Below, piece after piece: positions 15,563-24,350 of a stretch of DNA of 64,000 nt. This stretch comes from RYN-230 sp963793825 (GTDB lineage: Bacteria > Actinomycetota > Actinomycetes > Streptosporangiales > Streptosporangiaceae), in assembly GCA_963793825.1 (NCBI GenBank), contig CAWCBE010000007.1, positions 1,178,001 through 1,242,000 on the forward strand. The letters run 5' to 3'. The first letter of the stretch is position 1; the number at the start of each line of letters is the position of its first letter. The position numbers and the translations under genes were made by a program. The notes below the pieces were generated by a model, which saw only the letters and a program-made list of their open reading frames with translations, was not told the DNA's origin and did no database searches.

Positions 15563-16357
15563 GTGGCCCAGGAGGCGTCCCTGACCGCCGGCCAGCCGGC
15601 GCCGCCGCCCGGGGCGGCCGCGGGCAGCCCGCCCACCGTGCGCTGGCTGAAGGTGCTCGACCAGGACAAGTGCATCGGCTGCCACGCCTGCACGACGGCG
15701 TGCAAGAGCGAGAACGAGGTCCCGGTCGGGGTGACCAGGACCTACGTCAAGTCTGTGGACATCGGCGTGTTCCCGCAGGCCCGCCGCGCCTTCCAGGTGA
15801 CCCGCTGCAACCAGTGCACCGACGCGCCGTGCGTGGCCGCCTGCCCGACCCAGGCGATGTTCCGCCGGGAGGACGGCATCGTCGACTTCGACAAGTCGAT
15901 CTGCATCGGCTGCAAGGCGTGCATGGCCGCGTGCCCTTACGACGCCATCTTCATCAACCCCGAGGACCACTCGGCCGAGAAGTGCAACATGTGCGCGCAC
16001 CGCCTCGACATGGGCCTGGAGCCGGCTTGCGTCACCGTTTGCCCCACCGGGGCGATCCTTGTTGGTGACGGCAACGACCCGGCGTCGCCGGTCGCGCGCA
16101 TCGTGGCGCGTGAGCCGGTGCAGGTACGCCGCCCGGAGAAGGAGACCCGCCCCGGCGTGTACTACAGGGGCGCCGACCAGGCCACGCTGGACCCGCTGGC
16201 GGCCCGCCGCCCGGAGGGAGGCCTGTTCGCCTGGGCGACCCAGGGCGCACCGGACCCGCAGCTCGTCGTGTCCGGCCACCCCGGCCGCCGGCCTCCTCGG
16301 CCGCCGCGCTGCTGTCTTACGACGTGCCGCATCATGCGCCATGGGGCTGGCGGGTGA
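15563..16357 (+). CDS. Four-cluster ferredoxin subunit of a polysulfide-reductase-type complex
   Basis: The cysteine groups are typical of PsrB/PhsB/DmsB: CIGCHACTTAC (C37, C40, C43, C47), CNQCTDAPCVAAC, CIGCKACMAAC and CNMCAHR with CVTVCPTGAI. The protein carries electrons between the membrane subunit and the molybdenum enzyme. It starts at GTG 15563, 17 nt after the dioxygenase stop. The last 25 residues (after SGHPG) are Arg/Pro-rich and unlike the family. In the next frame the DNA reads ASSAAALLSYDVPHHAPWGW and runs directly into NrfD, so a one-base shift may have split a fused ferredoxin-NrfD gene. Confidence 0.85.
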   Translation: MAQEASLTAGQPAPPPGAAAGSPPTVRWLKVLDQDKCIGCHACTTACKSENEVPVGVTRTYVKSVDIGVFPQARRAFQVTRCNQCTDAPCVAACPTQAMFRREDGIVDFDKSICIGCKACMAACPYDAIFINPEDHSAEKCNMCAHRLDMGLEPACVTVCPTGAILVGDGNDPASPVARIVAREPVQVRRPEKETRPGVYYRGADQATLDPLAARRPEGGLFAWATQGAPDPQLVVSGHPGRRPPRPPRCCLTTCRIMRHGAGG

Positions 16358-17142
16358 GCCTGTACACCTGGACGAAGAGCATCGCGGCGGGAGCGTTCGG
16401 CGTCCCGGTGCTGCTCGCCTTCCTCGGTTACCTGGGCTGGGGCAATCCGGCGGTCCGCTGGGCCGCGCCGGCGGCCGCGCTGGCCTTCCTCGCCGTCACC
16501 GGCGTGCTGCTGATCGCCGATCTCAGGCACCCGCTGCGCTTCTACCTGATCTTCACCCGGCATCACTGGCGCAGCTGGCTGGTCCGCGGCTCCTTCATCC
16601 TCGGCGGGTACGGCGGCGTGCTCGCGCTGTATGTCCTGGCCGCCATCGGCGGCCAGGCCGGGGCCAGGCAGGTGCTGGCCGGGATCGGGATGCCGCTCGC
16701 GCTGGCTGCCGCGGTCTACACCGCGTACCTGTTCGCCCAGGCCAAGGCCCGTGACCTGTGGCAGAGCCCGCTGCTGCCCGCCCATCTCGCGGTGCAGGCG
16801 GTGCTGGCCGGCGCGGCGGTGATGCTCCCGGTTATGGCCTGGCTCTCTCCCGGCCGGGCGGTCACCGCCACCGAGGTCACCCTGGCCGTCGCGGCCGCGG
16901 CCCATCTGCTGCTGGTGGCGGGTGAGACGACGCTGCCGCACGTCACCGCGCACGCTCACCTGGCCACCACGGAGATGGTGCGCGGCCGGTTCGCCTGGTT
17001 CTTCTGGCCCGGCCTGGTCCTGGTGGCCGCGGCCGTGGCCGCGCCGTGGGCCGGGATGGCCGTGGCACCGTTCGCGCTGGCCGGGCTGCTCGCTCACGAG
17101 CACGCCTACGTGCAGGCCGGCCAGTCCGTCCCCCTGGCCTGA
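16324..17142 (+). CDS. NrfD/PsrC-type membrane subunit
   Basis: The protein has about 272 residues with roughly eight hydrophobic spans and a YTWTKSIAAGAFGVPVLLAF start, LIADLRHPLRFYLIFTRHHW, ending in LAGLLAHEHAYVQAG. PsrC/NrfD proteins exchange electrons with quinone in the membrane. GTG 16324 overlaps the ferredoxin gene by 34 bases, and conserved-looking residues (SSAAALLSYD) are encoded in frame upstream of it, so the true start or fusion point is uncertain. It pairs with the ferredoxin and molybdoenzyme genes. Confidence 0.8.
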   Translation: MPHHAPWGWRVSLYTWTKSIAAGAFGVPVLLAFLGYLGWGNPAVRWAAPAAALAFLAVTGVLLIADLRHPLRFYLIFTRHHWRSWLVRGSFILGGYGGVLALYVLAAIGGQAGARQVLAGIGMPLALAAAVYTAYLFAQAKARDLWQSPLLPAHLAVQAVLAGAAVMLPVMAWLSPGRAVTATEVTLAVAAAAHLLLVAGETTLPHVTAHAHLATTEMVRGRFAWFFWPGLVLVAAAVAAPWAGMAVAPFALAGLLAHEHAYVQAGQSVPLA

Positions 17143-17154
17143 GGAGGCTGGCGC

Positions 17155-20079
17155 ATGGGCCGCGGTGATCACGGGGAGGACCTGGACGCGCTGGGGGCGC
17201 GGGTGTCCGCCGCCCGGGCAGCGACCGAGGCGCGGGGCGAGACGTTCTACCAGGGGCCCAGCGGCGTGCACCTGGCCGCGTTCCCGCCCCGGGAACGCTG
17301 GGACGACTGGGCCGAGCTCGACTCACGGGCCTGGCCGGCCCGCCGGGAGCGCCGCTACCTGCTGGTCCCCACCACCTGCTTCAACTGCGAGTCCGCGTGC
17401 GGGCTGCTGGCCTACGTGGACCGCGACAGCGGGCAGGTCCGCAAGTTCGAGGGCAATCCCGAGCATCCCGGCTCCCGGGGGCGCAACTGCGCCAAGGGAC
17501 CGGCCACCCTCAACCAGGTGACCGACCCGGACCGCATCCTGTACCCGCTGCACCGGTCCGGCCCGCGCGGCAGCGGCGGCTGGGAGCGGGTCAGCTGGGA
17601 CGAGGCGCTGGACGCGCTGGCCGCCCGGATCCGCGCCGCGATCATCGAGGAACGGCGCAGCGAGATCATGATCCACCTCGGGCGGCCGGGCGAGGATGGC
17701 TTCACCGAGCGGGTGCTGGCCAGCTGGGGGGTGGACGGGCACAACTCGCACACCAACGTGTGCTCGTCCGGCGGCCGCACCGGCTACCAGTTCTGGATGG
17801 GCGCTGACCGGCCGAGCCCGGACCATGAGAACGCGCGGGTCATCTACCTGATCAGCGCGCACCTGGAAGCCGGTCATTATTTCAACCCGCATGCTCAACG
17901 GATCACCACGGCGCGATCGAATGGCGCCAAGGTGATCGTGCTCGACACCCGGCTGTCCAACACCGCTACGCACGCCGACTACTGGCTGTCCCCGGTGCCG
18001 GGCAGCGAGGCGGCCATCAACCTGGCCGTGGCCCAGCACCTGATCGCCACCCGCCGTTATGACCGGGAGTTCGTCCGCCGGTGGTGGAACTGGGCCGAGT
18101 ACCTGCGGGCCTGCCACCCCCACCGGCCGGTGACGTTCGAGGCGTTCGAGGACGTGCTCGCCACCCTCTACACGGAATTCACCTTCGGGTACGCGGCCGC
18201 CGAGTCCGGCCTCGACGCCGCCGTCCTGGCCGAGGTGGCCGAGACCGTCGCGGGCGCGGGCACCCGGTTCGCCGCGCACGTGTGGCGGTCGGCGGCCGCC
18301 GGGAACCTGGGCGGGTGGCAGGTGGCGCGCACCCTGTTCCTCATCTCGGCGCTGCTGGGGGCGGTCGCCACCGAGGGCGGCACGTTCCCGAACGGGCTGA
18401 ACAAGTTCGTGCCCCGGCCGATCCACGTCCCGCCGCACCCGGGCGTGTGGCAGGACCTGACCTGGCCGCTGGAGTACCCGCTGGCCCAGAACGAGATGTC
18501 GTTCCTGCTCCCGCACTTCCTGGACGAGGGCCGCGGCCGGCTCGACACCTATTTCATCCGGGTCTACAACCCGGTGTGGACCAACCCGGACGGGCTGTCC
18601 TGGATGGAGATGCTCACCGACGAGGAGAAGGTCGGCTGCTTCGTCGCGCTCACCCCGACCTGGAATGAGTCGGCCTACTTCGCCGACTACATCCTGCCCA
18701 TGGGGCACGGGCCGGAACGCCATGACACCCACTCCTATGAGCAGTACGACGGGCAGTGGATCGGGTTCCGCCAGCCCGTGCTGCGGGCCGCCCGGGAACG
18801 CCTCGGCGAGACCATCACCGACACCCGGCAGGTGAACCCGGGCGAGGTGTGGGAGGAGAACGAGTTCTGGATCGAGCTGTCCTGGCGGATCGACCCGGAC
18901 GGCTCGCTCGGGATCCGGCGGTACCACGAGTCACGGGCCCATCCCGGCCAGAAGCTGACCGTCGATGAGTACTACGGCTGGATGTTCGAGAACTCGGTGC
19001 CGGGCCTGCCCGAGCGGGCCGCCGCCGAGGGCCTGACCCCGCTGGCCTGGATGCGCCGCTACGGCGCCTTCGAGATCACCGCCGGGCAGGGCGCGCTGTA
19101 CGAGGAGCCGGTCCCGGCCAGCGAACTCACCGGCACCGCGGTGACCGCGGACGGGCGGGTGTACACGGCCACGGAGCGGCCGTTCAGCCCGAACATCGTG
19201 CCTATGGGCGCGCCGGAACCGGACCGCGAGGGCCGGCGCGCGGCGGGGGTAGAGGTGGACGGCGTGGTGCGCCGCGGTTTCCCTACCCCGTCGGGCCGGC
19301 TGGAGTTCTACTCCTCGACGCTCGCGGACTGGGGCTGGCCGGAGCACGCGCTGCCCGGCTACATCAAGAGCCACGTGCACCCGGAGCGGCTGGCCGCGGA
19401 CCAGATGGTGCTGCTGTCCACGTTCCGGCTGCCCACCCAGATCCACACCCGGTCCGCCAACGCCAAATGGCTGGACGAGCTCGCGCACACCAACCCGGTC
19501 TGGATCCACCCGGCCGACGCCGGGCGGCTCGGCGTCGCGCACACCGGGGACCTGGTCCGGGTGGAGACCGACATCGGCTACTTCGTGGCCAAGGCCTGGA
19601 TCACCGAGGGGATCCGGCCCGGGGTGGTCGCCTGCAGTCACCACATGGGCCGCTGGCGGCTCGACGGCCAGCCCGGCCAGCGGGCCATGATGGCCACCGT
19701 CGACCTGCGCCAGGGCGATGACGGCTGGACCATGCAGCACCGGGCGTCTGTCGCTCCCTATTCCTCCAGTGATCCGGACACCCAGCGGATCTGGTGGAGC
19801 GACACCGGCGTGCACCAGAACCTCACCTTTCCCGTGCACCCTGACCCGGTCTCGGGCATGCACTGCTGGCACCAGGCCGTCCGGGTGCGCCCGGCCAGCC
19901 CGCACGACCAGCACGGCGACATCGCGGTGGATACCGCCAAGGCCCGCGCCGTGTACCAGGAATGGCTCCGGCTCACCCGCCCCGCCGGGCCCGCGTCACC
20001 AGCCGGGCTGCGCCGCCCGCCCTGGCTGATGCGCCCGCTCAGGCCCGCCGCCAGCACCTACCGGGTGCCCGCCCCGTGA
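17155..20079 (+). CDS. Molybdopterin oxidoreductase, polysulfide/thiosulfate reductase type
   Basis: The protein has 974 residues. The Fe4S4 site is C75-x2-C78-x3-C82-x29-C112 (TTCFNCESACG ... RNCAKGP). The Mo/W ligand is probably C203 in HTNVCSSGGRTG, as in PsrA/PhsA-type enzymes. The C-terminal cofactor domain includes LSTFRLPTQIHTRSANAKW and NPVWIHPADAGRLG. There is no twin-arginine signal at the N-terminus, so the enzyme is predicted to face the cytoplasm, unlike periplasmic PsrA. AGGAGG overlaps the nrfD stop and ATG 17155 follows. Substrate (polysulfide, sulfur or thiosulfate; reduction or oxidation) is inferred from neighbours only. Confidence 0.8.
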   Translation: MGRGDHGEDLDALGARVSAARAATEARGETFYQGPSGVHLAAFPPRERWDDWAELDSRAWPARRERRYLLVPTTCFNCESACGLLAYVDRDSGQVRKFEGNPEHPGSRGRNCAKGPATLNQVTDPDRILYPLHRSGPRGSGGWERVSWDEALDALAARIRAAIIEERRSEIMIHLGRPGEDGFTERVLASWGVDGHNSHTNVCSSGGRTGYQFWMGADRPSPDHENARVIYLISAHLEAGHYFNPHAQRITTARSNGAKVIVLDTRLSNTATHADYWLSPVPGSEAAINLAVAQHLIATRRYDREFVRRWWNWAEYLRACHPHRPVTFEAFEDVLATLYTEFTFGYAAAESGLDAAVLAEVAETVAGAGTRFAAHVWRSAAAGNLGGWQVARTLFLISALLGAVATEGGTFPNGLNKFVPRPIHVPPHPGVWQDLTWPLEYPLAQNEMSFLLPHFLDEGRGRLDTYFIRVYNPVWTNPDGLSWMEMLTDEEKVGCFVALTPTWNESAYFADYILPMGHGPERHDTHSYEQYDGQWIGFRQPVLRAARERLGETITDTRQVNPGEVWEENEFWIELSWRIDPDGSLGIRRYHESRAHPGQKLTVDEYYGWMFENSVPGLPERAAAEGLTPLAWMRRYGAFEITAGQGALYEEPVPASELTGTAVTADGRVYTATERPFSPNIVPMGAPEPDREGRRAAGVEVDGVVRRGFPTPSGRLEFYSSTLADWGWPEHALPGYIKSHVHPERLAADQMVLLSTFRLPTQIHTRSANAKWLDELAHTNPVWIHPADAGRLGVAHTGDLVRVETDIGYFVAKAWITEGIRPGVVACSHHMGRWRLDGQPGQRAMMATVDLRQGDDGWTMQHRASVAPYSSSDPDTQRIWWSDTGVHQNLTFPVHPDPVSGMHCWHQAVRVRPASPHDQHGDIAVDTAKARAVYQEWLRLTRPAGPASPAGLRRPPWLMRPLRPAASTYRVPAP

Positions 20080-21032
20080 CCGCCAGCCCGGCCCGCCCCG
20101 GCCTGAGCGCCGGCCCTGAGCGGCCGCCCGCCGGACCGGAACTGCTCCGCGCGCTCGGAGCCGTCGCGGCCAGCCCCCCGCCGCACAGCGGCCCCGTCAC
20201 CGCGGCCCTCGGGCTGCCCGCGCCAACCACGGCCGAGCACACCAGCGTGTTCGTCCTCACCGCGCCACCGCACGCCGCGATCCATCTCGGCCCCAGCGGC
20301 ATGCTCGGCGGGGAGGGACTGGACCGGGTGACCGGGTTCTGGCGGGCGATCGGCCTGCACCCGCCGCAGGACGCGGATCACCTCGGCGCGCTGCTCATGC
20401 TCTACGCGGAACTAGCCGACGCGCAGACGGCGGCGCGCAACGAAGCCACCCGTGACCGGCTGCGGCACGCCCGGGAGGCGCTGCTGCTGGAGCACCTGTG
20501 GTCGTGGGCGCCCGGCTACCTCACCGCCGTCACCCGCCTGGGCGTGCCCTCGCTCGCCGCCTGGGCGCGGCTCACGCGCTCGGCCCTCGGCCAGGAGGTT
20601 CGCCGCGCGGCGCCACCACCGGCCTATCCCCTGGCACTGCGCACGGCTCCAGCGCCGCCGCGGACGGCCGATGAACGCGGCCAGTTGCTCGACGCGCTGG
20701 TCGCGCCGGTACGCTCCGGCATCCTGCTGACCGGCATGGACCTGCGCGGCGCCGCTGCGGCAGCAGGCCTCGGCTACCGCATCGGCGAGCGGCGCTACAC
20801 GCTGCGGGCCCTGCTCGACCAGGACGCCAGCGCGACACTGGGCTGGCTGGCCAGCCACGCCCACTGCTGGGCGGGCCTGCACACCGCCCAGCAGCCCATC
20901 GGCGGGCACGATCCACGGCACTGGTGGACCCGGCGCGCGGCCCGCACCGCCCGTACTCTGACCCGGCTGCAGACCCGGCTGGCCGATGCCCGGGCAAGCT
21001 CTGAAATTCCGCTCAAACGGGCAAAGCCTTGA
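20076..21032 (+). CDS. TorD/DmsD-type molybdoenzyme chaperone
   Basis: The protein has 318 residues. It is mostly helical, with LLMLYAELADAQTAARNE and REALLLEHLWSWAPGYLTAV, resembling the TorD-family core that assists molybdenum cofactor insertion. GTG 20076 overlaps the molybdoenzyme stop (GTGA), so expression is coupled. The C-terminal third (WWTRRAARTARTLTRLQTRL) extends beyond the family's usual 200 residues. As the enzyme lacks a Tat signal, the chaperone would serve cofactor loading rather than export proofreading. Confidence 0.7.
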   Translation: MTASPARPGLSAGPERPPAGPELLRALGAVAASPPPHSGPVTAALGLPAPTTAEHTSVFVLTAPPHAAIHLGPSGMLGGEGLDRVTGFWRAIGLHPPQDADHLGALLMLYAELADAQTAARNEATRDRLRHAREALLLEHLWSWAPGYLTAVTRLGVPSLAAWARLTRSALGQEVRRAAPPPAYPLALRTAPAPPRTADERGQLLDALVAPVRSGILLTGMDLRGAAAAAGLGYRIGERRYTLRALLDQDASATLGWLASHAHCWAGLHTAQQPIGGHDPRHWWTRRAARTARTLTRLQTRLADARASSEIPLKRAKP

Positions 21033-21175
21033 CCTGAGGCGCCGTGCGGGCCGGAACCGCGGCTAGCCTGAATCGAGGCTGGCTGGCGGTGGCTGATTCG
21101 GGCCTGGACGGCCGTGGCTGACCACCAAGCACGCGCCCAGCGGGAGCCGAACCGGGTCAGGAGGGATGGCAGGTC

Positions 21176-22783
21176 ATGCCGGACGATCACCGGCCGCGAC
21201 GGCCCCATGGGGGAACCCACCGGGCGGGCGAGGCGGGTGATGCCTGGCCGGGAACGGGCCAGCGGGCCGGCGACCCGTGGGAGCAGCCGGAGCCGGAACG
21301 GGCCTGGCGTGACCCCGCTGGCCGCCATGGCTGGCCGCCCGGCGAGACGCGGGTGCCGTCCGGCGGGTATCCGCGCCAGGGCAACGCCAACGGGCACGGA
21401 CCGGATACCGGGTACCGACCAGATACCGGGTACGGCGCAGAAGCTGGCTATGCCGCCGATAATGGACACCACGCGGATACCGGGTACTGGGCGGCGGACC
21501 CAGATCATGACCCCAGCATGCCCCGGTCGGCGGCTTCCGCCGCTGGCCGGCCGCGGAAGCCGCAGAGCCGCCGGTCCCGGCGCCGGGAGATCCGCCGTGC
21601 GCGCCGGACGGTCGTTGGGCGGCATCCGTTCCTGTCGGCCTTGTGCGCGGTGGTGCTGTTGCTCACCCCGGTGTGGGTCTCGCTGGGCGGCGCGCTGGGC
21701 AATCCGGCCCTGGGGTCATCGCCGGCGGCCCGCGGCGCGGAATGGTTCCGGGGGCATGGTGGCAGCTCGATCGTGAACTGGGTGGAGAACGTGTGGTATT
21801 CCCATCATCCGCCGCCGGTCGGGGGTACCCCGGCTCAGTCCGCGATTCCCCGGCTGGGCGGCACCGGCGCGGCGGGTGGTCACGGGCGGCGGGGCGTCGC
21901 GCACCTGGCGGTCCCGGCCCGGATGACCTCACCCGCCGGTCACCGGCTGCCCGGGGAAGGAGCCTGGCATCCGGCGGGCCGGCGGGTGGATGGTTACCCG
22001 GCGGTCTATGAGACGTGGGTGCGGCCGGACGCGGTGCACACCAGCCTGGTCGTCGGGGTGGCCTGGATGGACACCCGGCTGCTGCGGGCGACGCTGTATT
22101 CCGGGAGCACGATTCCTGGCGGCGGCCCGTACCGGCACACCGCGCCCATCTCGCGGGCCGCGTCCCGGAGCCTGGTGGCGGCCTTCAACGCGGGCTTCCT
22201 GATGAACAACGCGAACGGCGGCTACTACACCGACGGCAAGACCATCCTCCCGCTGCGCACCGGCGCGGCGTCGTTCGTCATCTACCGCGACGGTTCTTCC
22301 AACATCGTCGCCTGGGGCCATGGCGCCACCCTCACCCCGGATGTCGTGTCCGTGCGGCAGAACCTCGACCTGCTGGTCAACCACGGCAAGGCCATTCCCG
22401 GCCTCAACCCCAACGACACGACCCAGTGGGGCTTCACCCTCGGGAACGCCGTCTACGTCTGGCGGTCGGGGGTCGGCGTCACCGCTGACGGCGCCCTGGT
22501 CTACGCCGGCGGCCCGGGGCTGAACATCACCACGCTGGCGGACATCCTGGCCCGGGCGGGGGCAGTCCGGGCGATGGAACTGGACATCAACACCGACTGG
22601 GTCAACTTCGCCTCCTACGACCCGCGGGGCGCCGCCGCGCCGGCGACTCCGGCCACCGGCAGGGATCTGCTGCCCGGCATGTTCGGGGCACCGGACCGGT
22701 ACTTCCAGGCCTGGTGGCCGCGAGACTTCTTCACCATGTCCGCCCGGGCCACCCCGGCCATCTCGCGGAAGACGCACGGCTGA
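21176..22783 (+). CDS. Membrane-anchored phosphodiester glycosidase (NAGPA/DUF2233) family protein
   Basis: The protein has 535 residues. A long polar N-terminus with DTGY/AGY repeats (residues about 70-110) and a basic stretch (RSRRREIRRARR) precede one membrane span (FLSALCAVVLLLTPVWVSLGG). The external domain has the family marks AAFNAGFLMNNANGGYYTDG, FTLGNAVYVWRSGVG and AMELDINTDWVNFASYD. Known members hydrolyse phosphodiester-linked sugars; the substrate here is unknown. ATG 21176 follows TCAGGAGGG. It does not look like part of the sulfur operon. Confidence 0.7.
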   Translation: MPDDHRPRRPHGGTHRAGEAGDAWPGTGQRAGDPWEQPEPERAWRDPAGRHGWPPGETRVPSGGYPRQGNANGHGPDTGYRPDTGYGAEAGYAADNGHHADTGYWAADPDHDPSMPRSAASAAGRPRKPQSRRSRRREIRRARRTVVGRHPFLSALCAVVLLLTPVWVSLGGALGNPALGSSPAARGAEWFRGHGGSSIVNWVENVWYSHHPPPVGGTPAQSAIPRLGGTGAAGGHGRRGVAHLAVPARMTSPAGHRLPGEGAWHPAGRRVDGYPAVYETWVRPDAVHTSLVVGVAWMDTRLLRATLYSGSTIPGGGPYRHTAPISRAASRSLVAAFNAGFLMNNANGGYYTDGKTILPLRTGAASFVIYRDGSSNIVAWGHGATLTPDVVSVRQNLDLLVNHGKAIPGLNPNDTTQWGFTLGNAVYVWRSGVGVTADGALVYAGGPGLNITTLADILARAGAVRAMELDINTDWVNFASYDPRGAAAPATPATGRDLLPGMFGAPDRYFQAWWPRDFFTMSARATPAISRKTHG

Positions 22784-22954
22784 CCAAGCCGGCAGCCAGC
22801 GAAACCTGGACCGTCCGGGCTGGCCGCTGCGAGTTCCGGATCATCACCGGTCATGCGATCGCGGCCGCGTACTTCCTGATCGCCAAGGGCGGCCTCGCGG
22901 GGCCGCTCGGCAATGGCATCCGGGGCCCAGGTCCTGGCCGGCGCAGTTTCCCCG

Positions 22955-23448
22955 CTACTGCCGGTCCTGGCCTGCTGATGCGGGCCGCATGGCCTGCGGT
23001 GTTCCGCCGGGCGCGGGGGTTCCGTTGCGGGGGCGGCGTTGCGTCTGCCAGAACCAGGCGGCCCCCGCCAGCGCCAGGTCGAAGATCAGCTCATACCGGA
23101 AGGTGGGCTGGAACGTGGCGTACTGGACGTACCCCGGTGGCCGGAACTGCGGGGCGATTTCCAGGCCCCAGGGGAGGCTGGTCGGGCCGCCGAACAGTTC
23201 CTGGTTGAAGTAGTTGCCGACCCGGCCGATCGCCTGGGCGACCAGCAAGGCGGGGGCGACCGCGTCCATGAACTGCGCCGGGCTCGCGCCGTGCCTGCGC
23301 ACCCGCCACGCGCCCACCACGGCGGCGAGCGCTGGGTGATGAGGATCGCCGCGGTGATCCCGATCACGTACATCAGCCCGTAGAAATGGATGAACGCCGG
23401 GCCGAGATGGAAGCCGTTCACCGGAGGGCTGGGCAGGTGCAGGGCCAT
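22955..23448 (-). pseudogene. lgt: Broken prolipoprotein diacylglyceryl transferase (lgt) copy
   Basis: ATG 23448 starts MALHLPSPPVNGFHLGPAFI and HFYGLMYVIGITAAILITQR, the N-terminus of Lgt. The reading then shifts frame to FMDAVAPALLVAQAIGRVGN and YFNQELFGGPTSLPWGLEI ... FQPTFRYELIFDL. The central part of Lgt with the essential HGGL region and the last membrane spans are missing. Lgt is normally essential for lipoprotein lipidation, so a functional copy should exist elsewhere; the window does encode a lipoprotein (50104). Confidence 0.75.
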
Positions 23449-23486
23449 CACCCGAGACTAGCCGCCCCCGCCCGGCCACCGCCGCG

Positions 23487-23556
23487 GCCGGGGAGGCTGC
23501 GGTCATCCGCGCCGGGGAGGCTGCGTCATTCGCGCCGGGGAGGCTGCGTCATTCGC
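23487..23556. repeat. Three tandem 23-24-bp repeats
   Basis: Units start gccggggaggctgcg and end tcattcgc (23487-23510, 23511-23533, 23534-23556); the second and third are identical. They overlap the last codons and stop of the PIG-L gene and fill the gap to the lgt relic. Confidence 0.85.
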
Positions 23557-24337
23557 GCCGGGCAAGTACCTCGGGGGCCGTTCCGGCCTGCACCCGGGAT
23601 GCCGCTCCGGGCCGGTGCAGCCAGCGCAGGTGCTCGCAGTCACCCTGCAACTGCAGCCGCCGCCACAAGACGGCGCCCGGTGAGATCTGGCTGGCATGCA
23701 TCAGCGCGGCACGGCGCTGGCGGGCCCGGTCCACCCGCACGCACAGGTCAACCCGGCCTGGCGGCTGGCCGGCGAACGGCGCGCCAGTCTCCGCCCGCAA
23801 CCGGTCAGCGACGGCATCCGGCAGCGTCCAGGCCAGTACCGGCAGGCTGGCCGCTAGCGCCGCGCTCACCGCGGCACGGGTCGCCGCCTGATGATCCGGA
23901 TGGCTGGTGATGCCGGTGTCGTCGAAAACCAGCAGGCCCTCGGCGCCGGATCGCACGGCCAGCCGGGCTACCTGGCCGGATAGCTCGCCCGGCGTGACCT
24001 CAGCAAGGTGGCCGTCGGGATAATCGAGCAGGGTGACGGTGGCGACCCCGAGCTCGGCAGCGGCCTGGCGGAGTTCCTGCTGCCGGGCCTGGTGCAGTGC
24101 GGCGTCGTTCTCGTTCAGCGTGGAAGCCTCACCATGGGTGAAGCACAGCAGGTGAACAGCGGCGCCGCCCGTGATGAAGCTGTCGGCTACCGCGCCGAGC
24201 CCGAAGGTCTCATCGTCCGGGTGGGCCACCACGGCCAGCACCGCACGCCAGCCGGGCAGCCGCTGCCCGGGCCGGGACACGGCGCCCCCGGTGACGCTCA
24301 CCGGCGGGCCGTCCCGGCCCGTACTCCGCGAGATCAT
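23549..24337 (-). CDS. PIG-L-family zinc deacetylase (MshB/Mca-like)
   Basis: The protein has up to 262 residues. It has the zinc motif VVAHPDDETFGLGAV, LLCFTHGEAS, LDYPDGHL and the second motif GITSHPDHQAA. Family members include MshB (GlcNAc-Ins deacetylase) and Mca (mycothiol S-conjugate amidase). With the MshC-like ligase in the same island, a role in mycothiol-type thiol metabolism is a reasonable inference, though other PIG-L enzymes act on different amides. The start is uncertain; 24337 is the longest. It is co-directional with the DUF2892 gene 13 nt upstream. Confidence 0.7.
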   Translation of the reverse strand: MISRSTGRDGPPVSVTGGAVSRPGQRLPGWRAVLAVVAHPDDETFGLGAVADSFITGGAAVHLLCFTHGEASTLNENDAALHQARQQELRQAAAELGVATVTLLDYPDGHLAEVTPGELSGQVARLAVRSGAEGLLVFDDTGITSHPDHQAATRAAVSAALAASLPVLAWTLPDAVADRLRAETGAPFAGQPPGRVDLCVRVDRARQRRAALMHASQISPGAVLWRRLQLQGDCEHLRWLHRPGAASRVQAGTAPEVLARRE

Positions 24338-24350
24338 CTCCGGCCGCCGG

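Noticed and set aside
17323..18927. Minus-strand frame of 534 codons
   Set aside because: It is opposite the molybdoenzyme gene, which has clear motifs; the antisense product is Arg/Pro/Val-rich without domains.
23487..23556. Three tandem repeats considered as a mini-CRISPR
   Set aside because: No spacers and no cas genes; simple tandem duplication.
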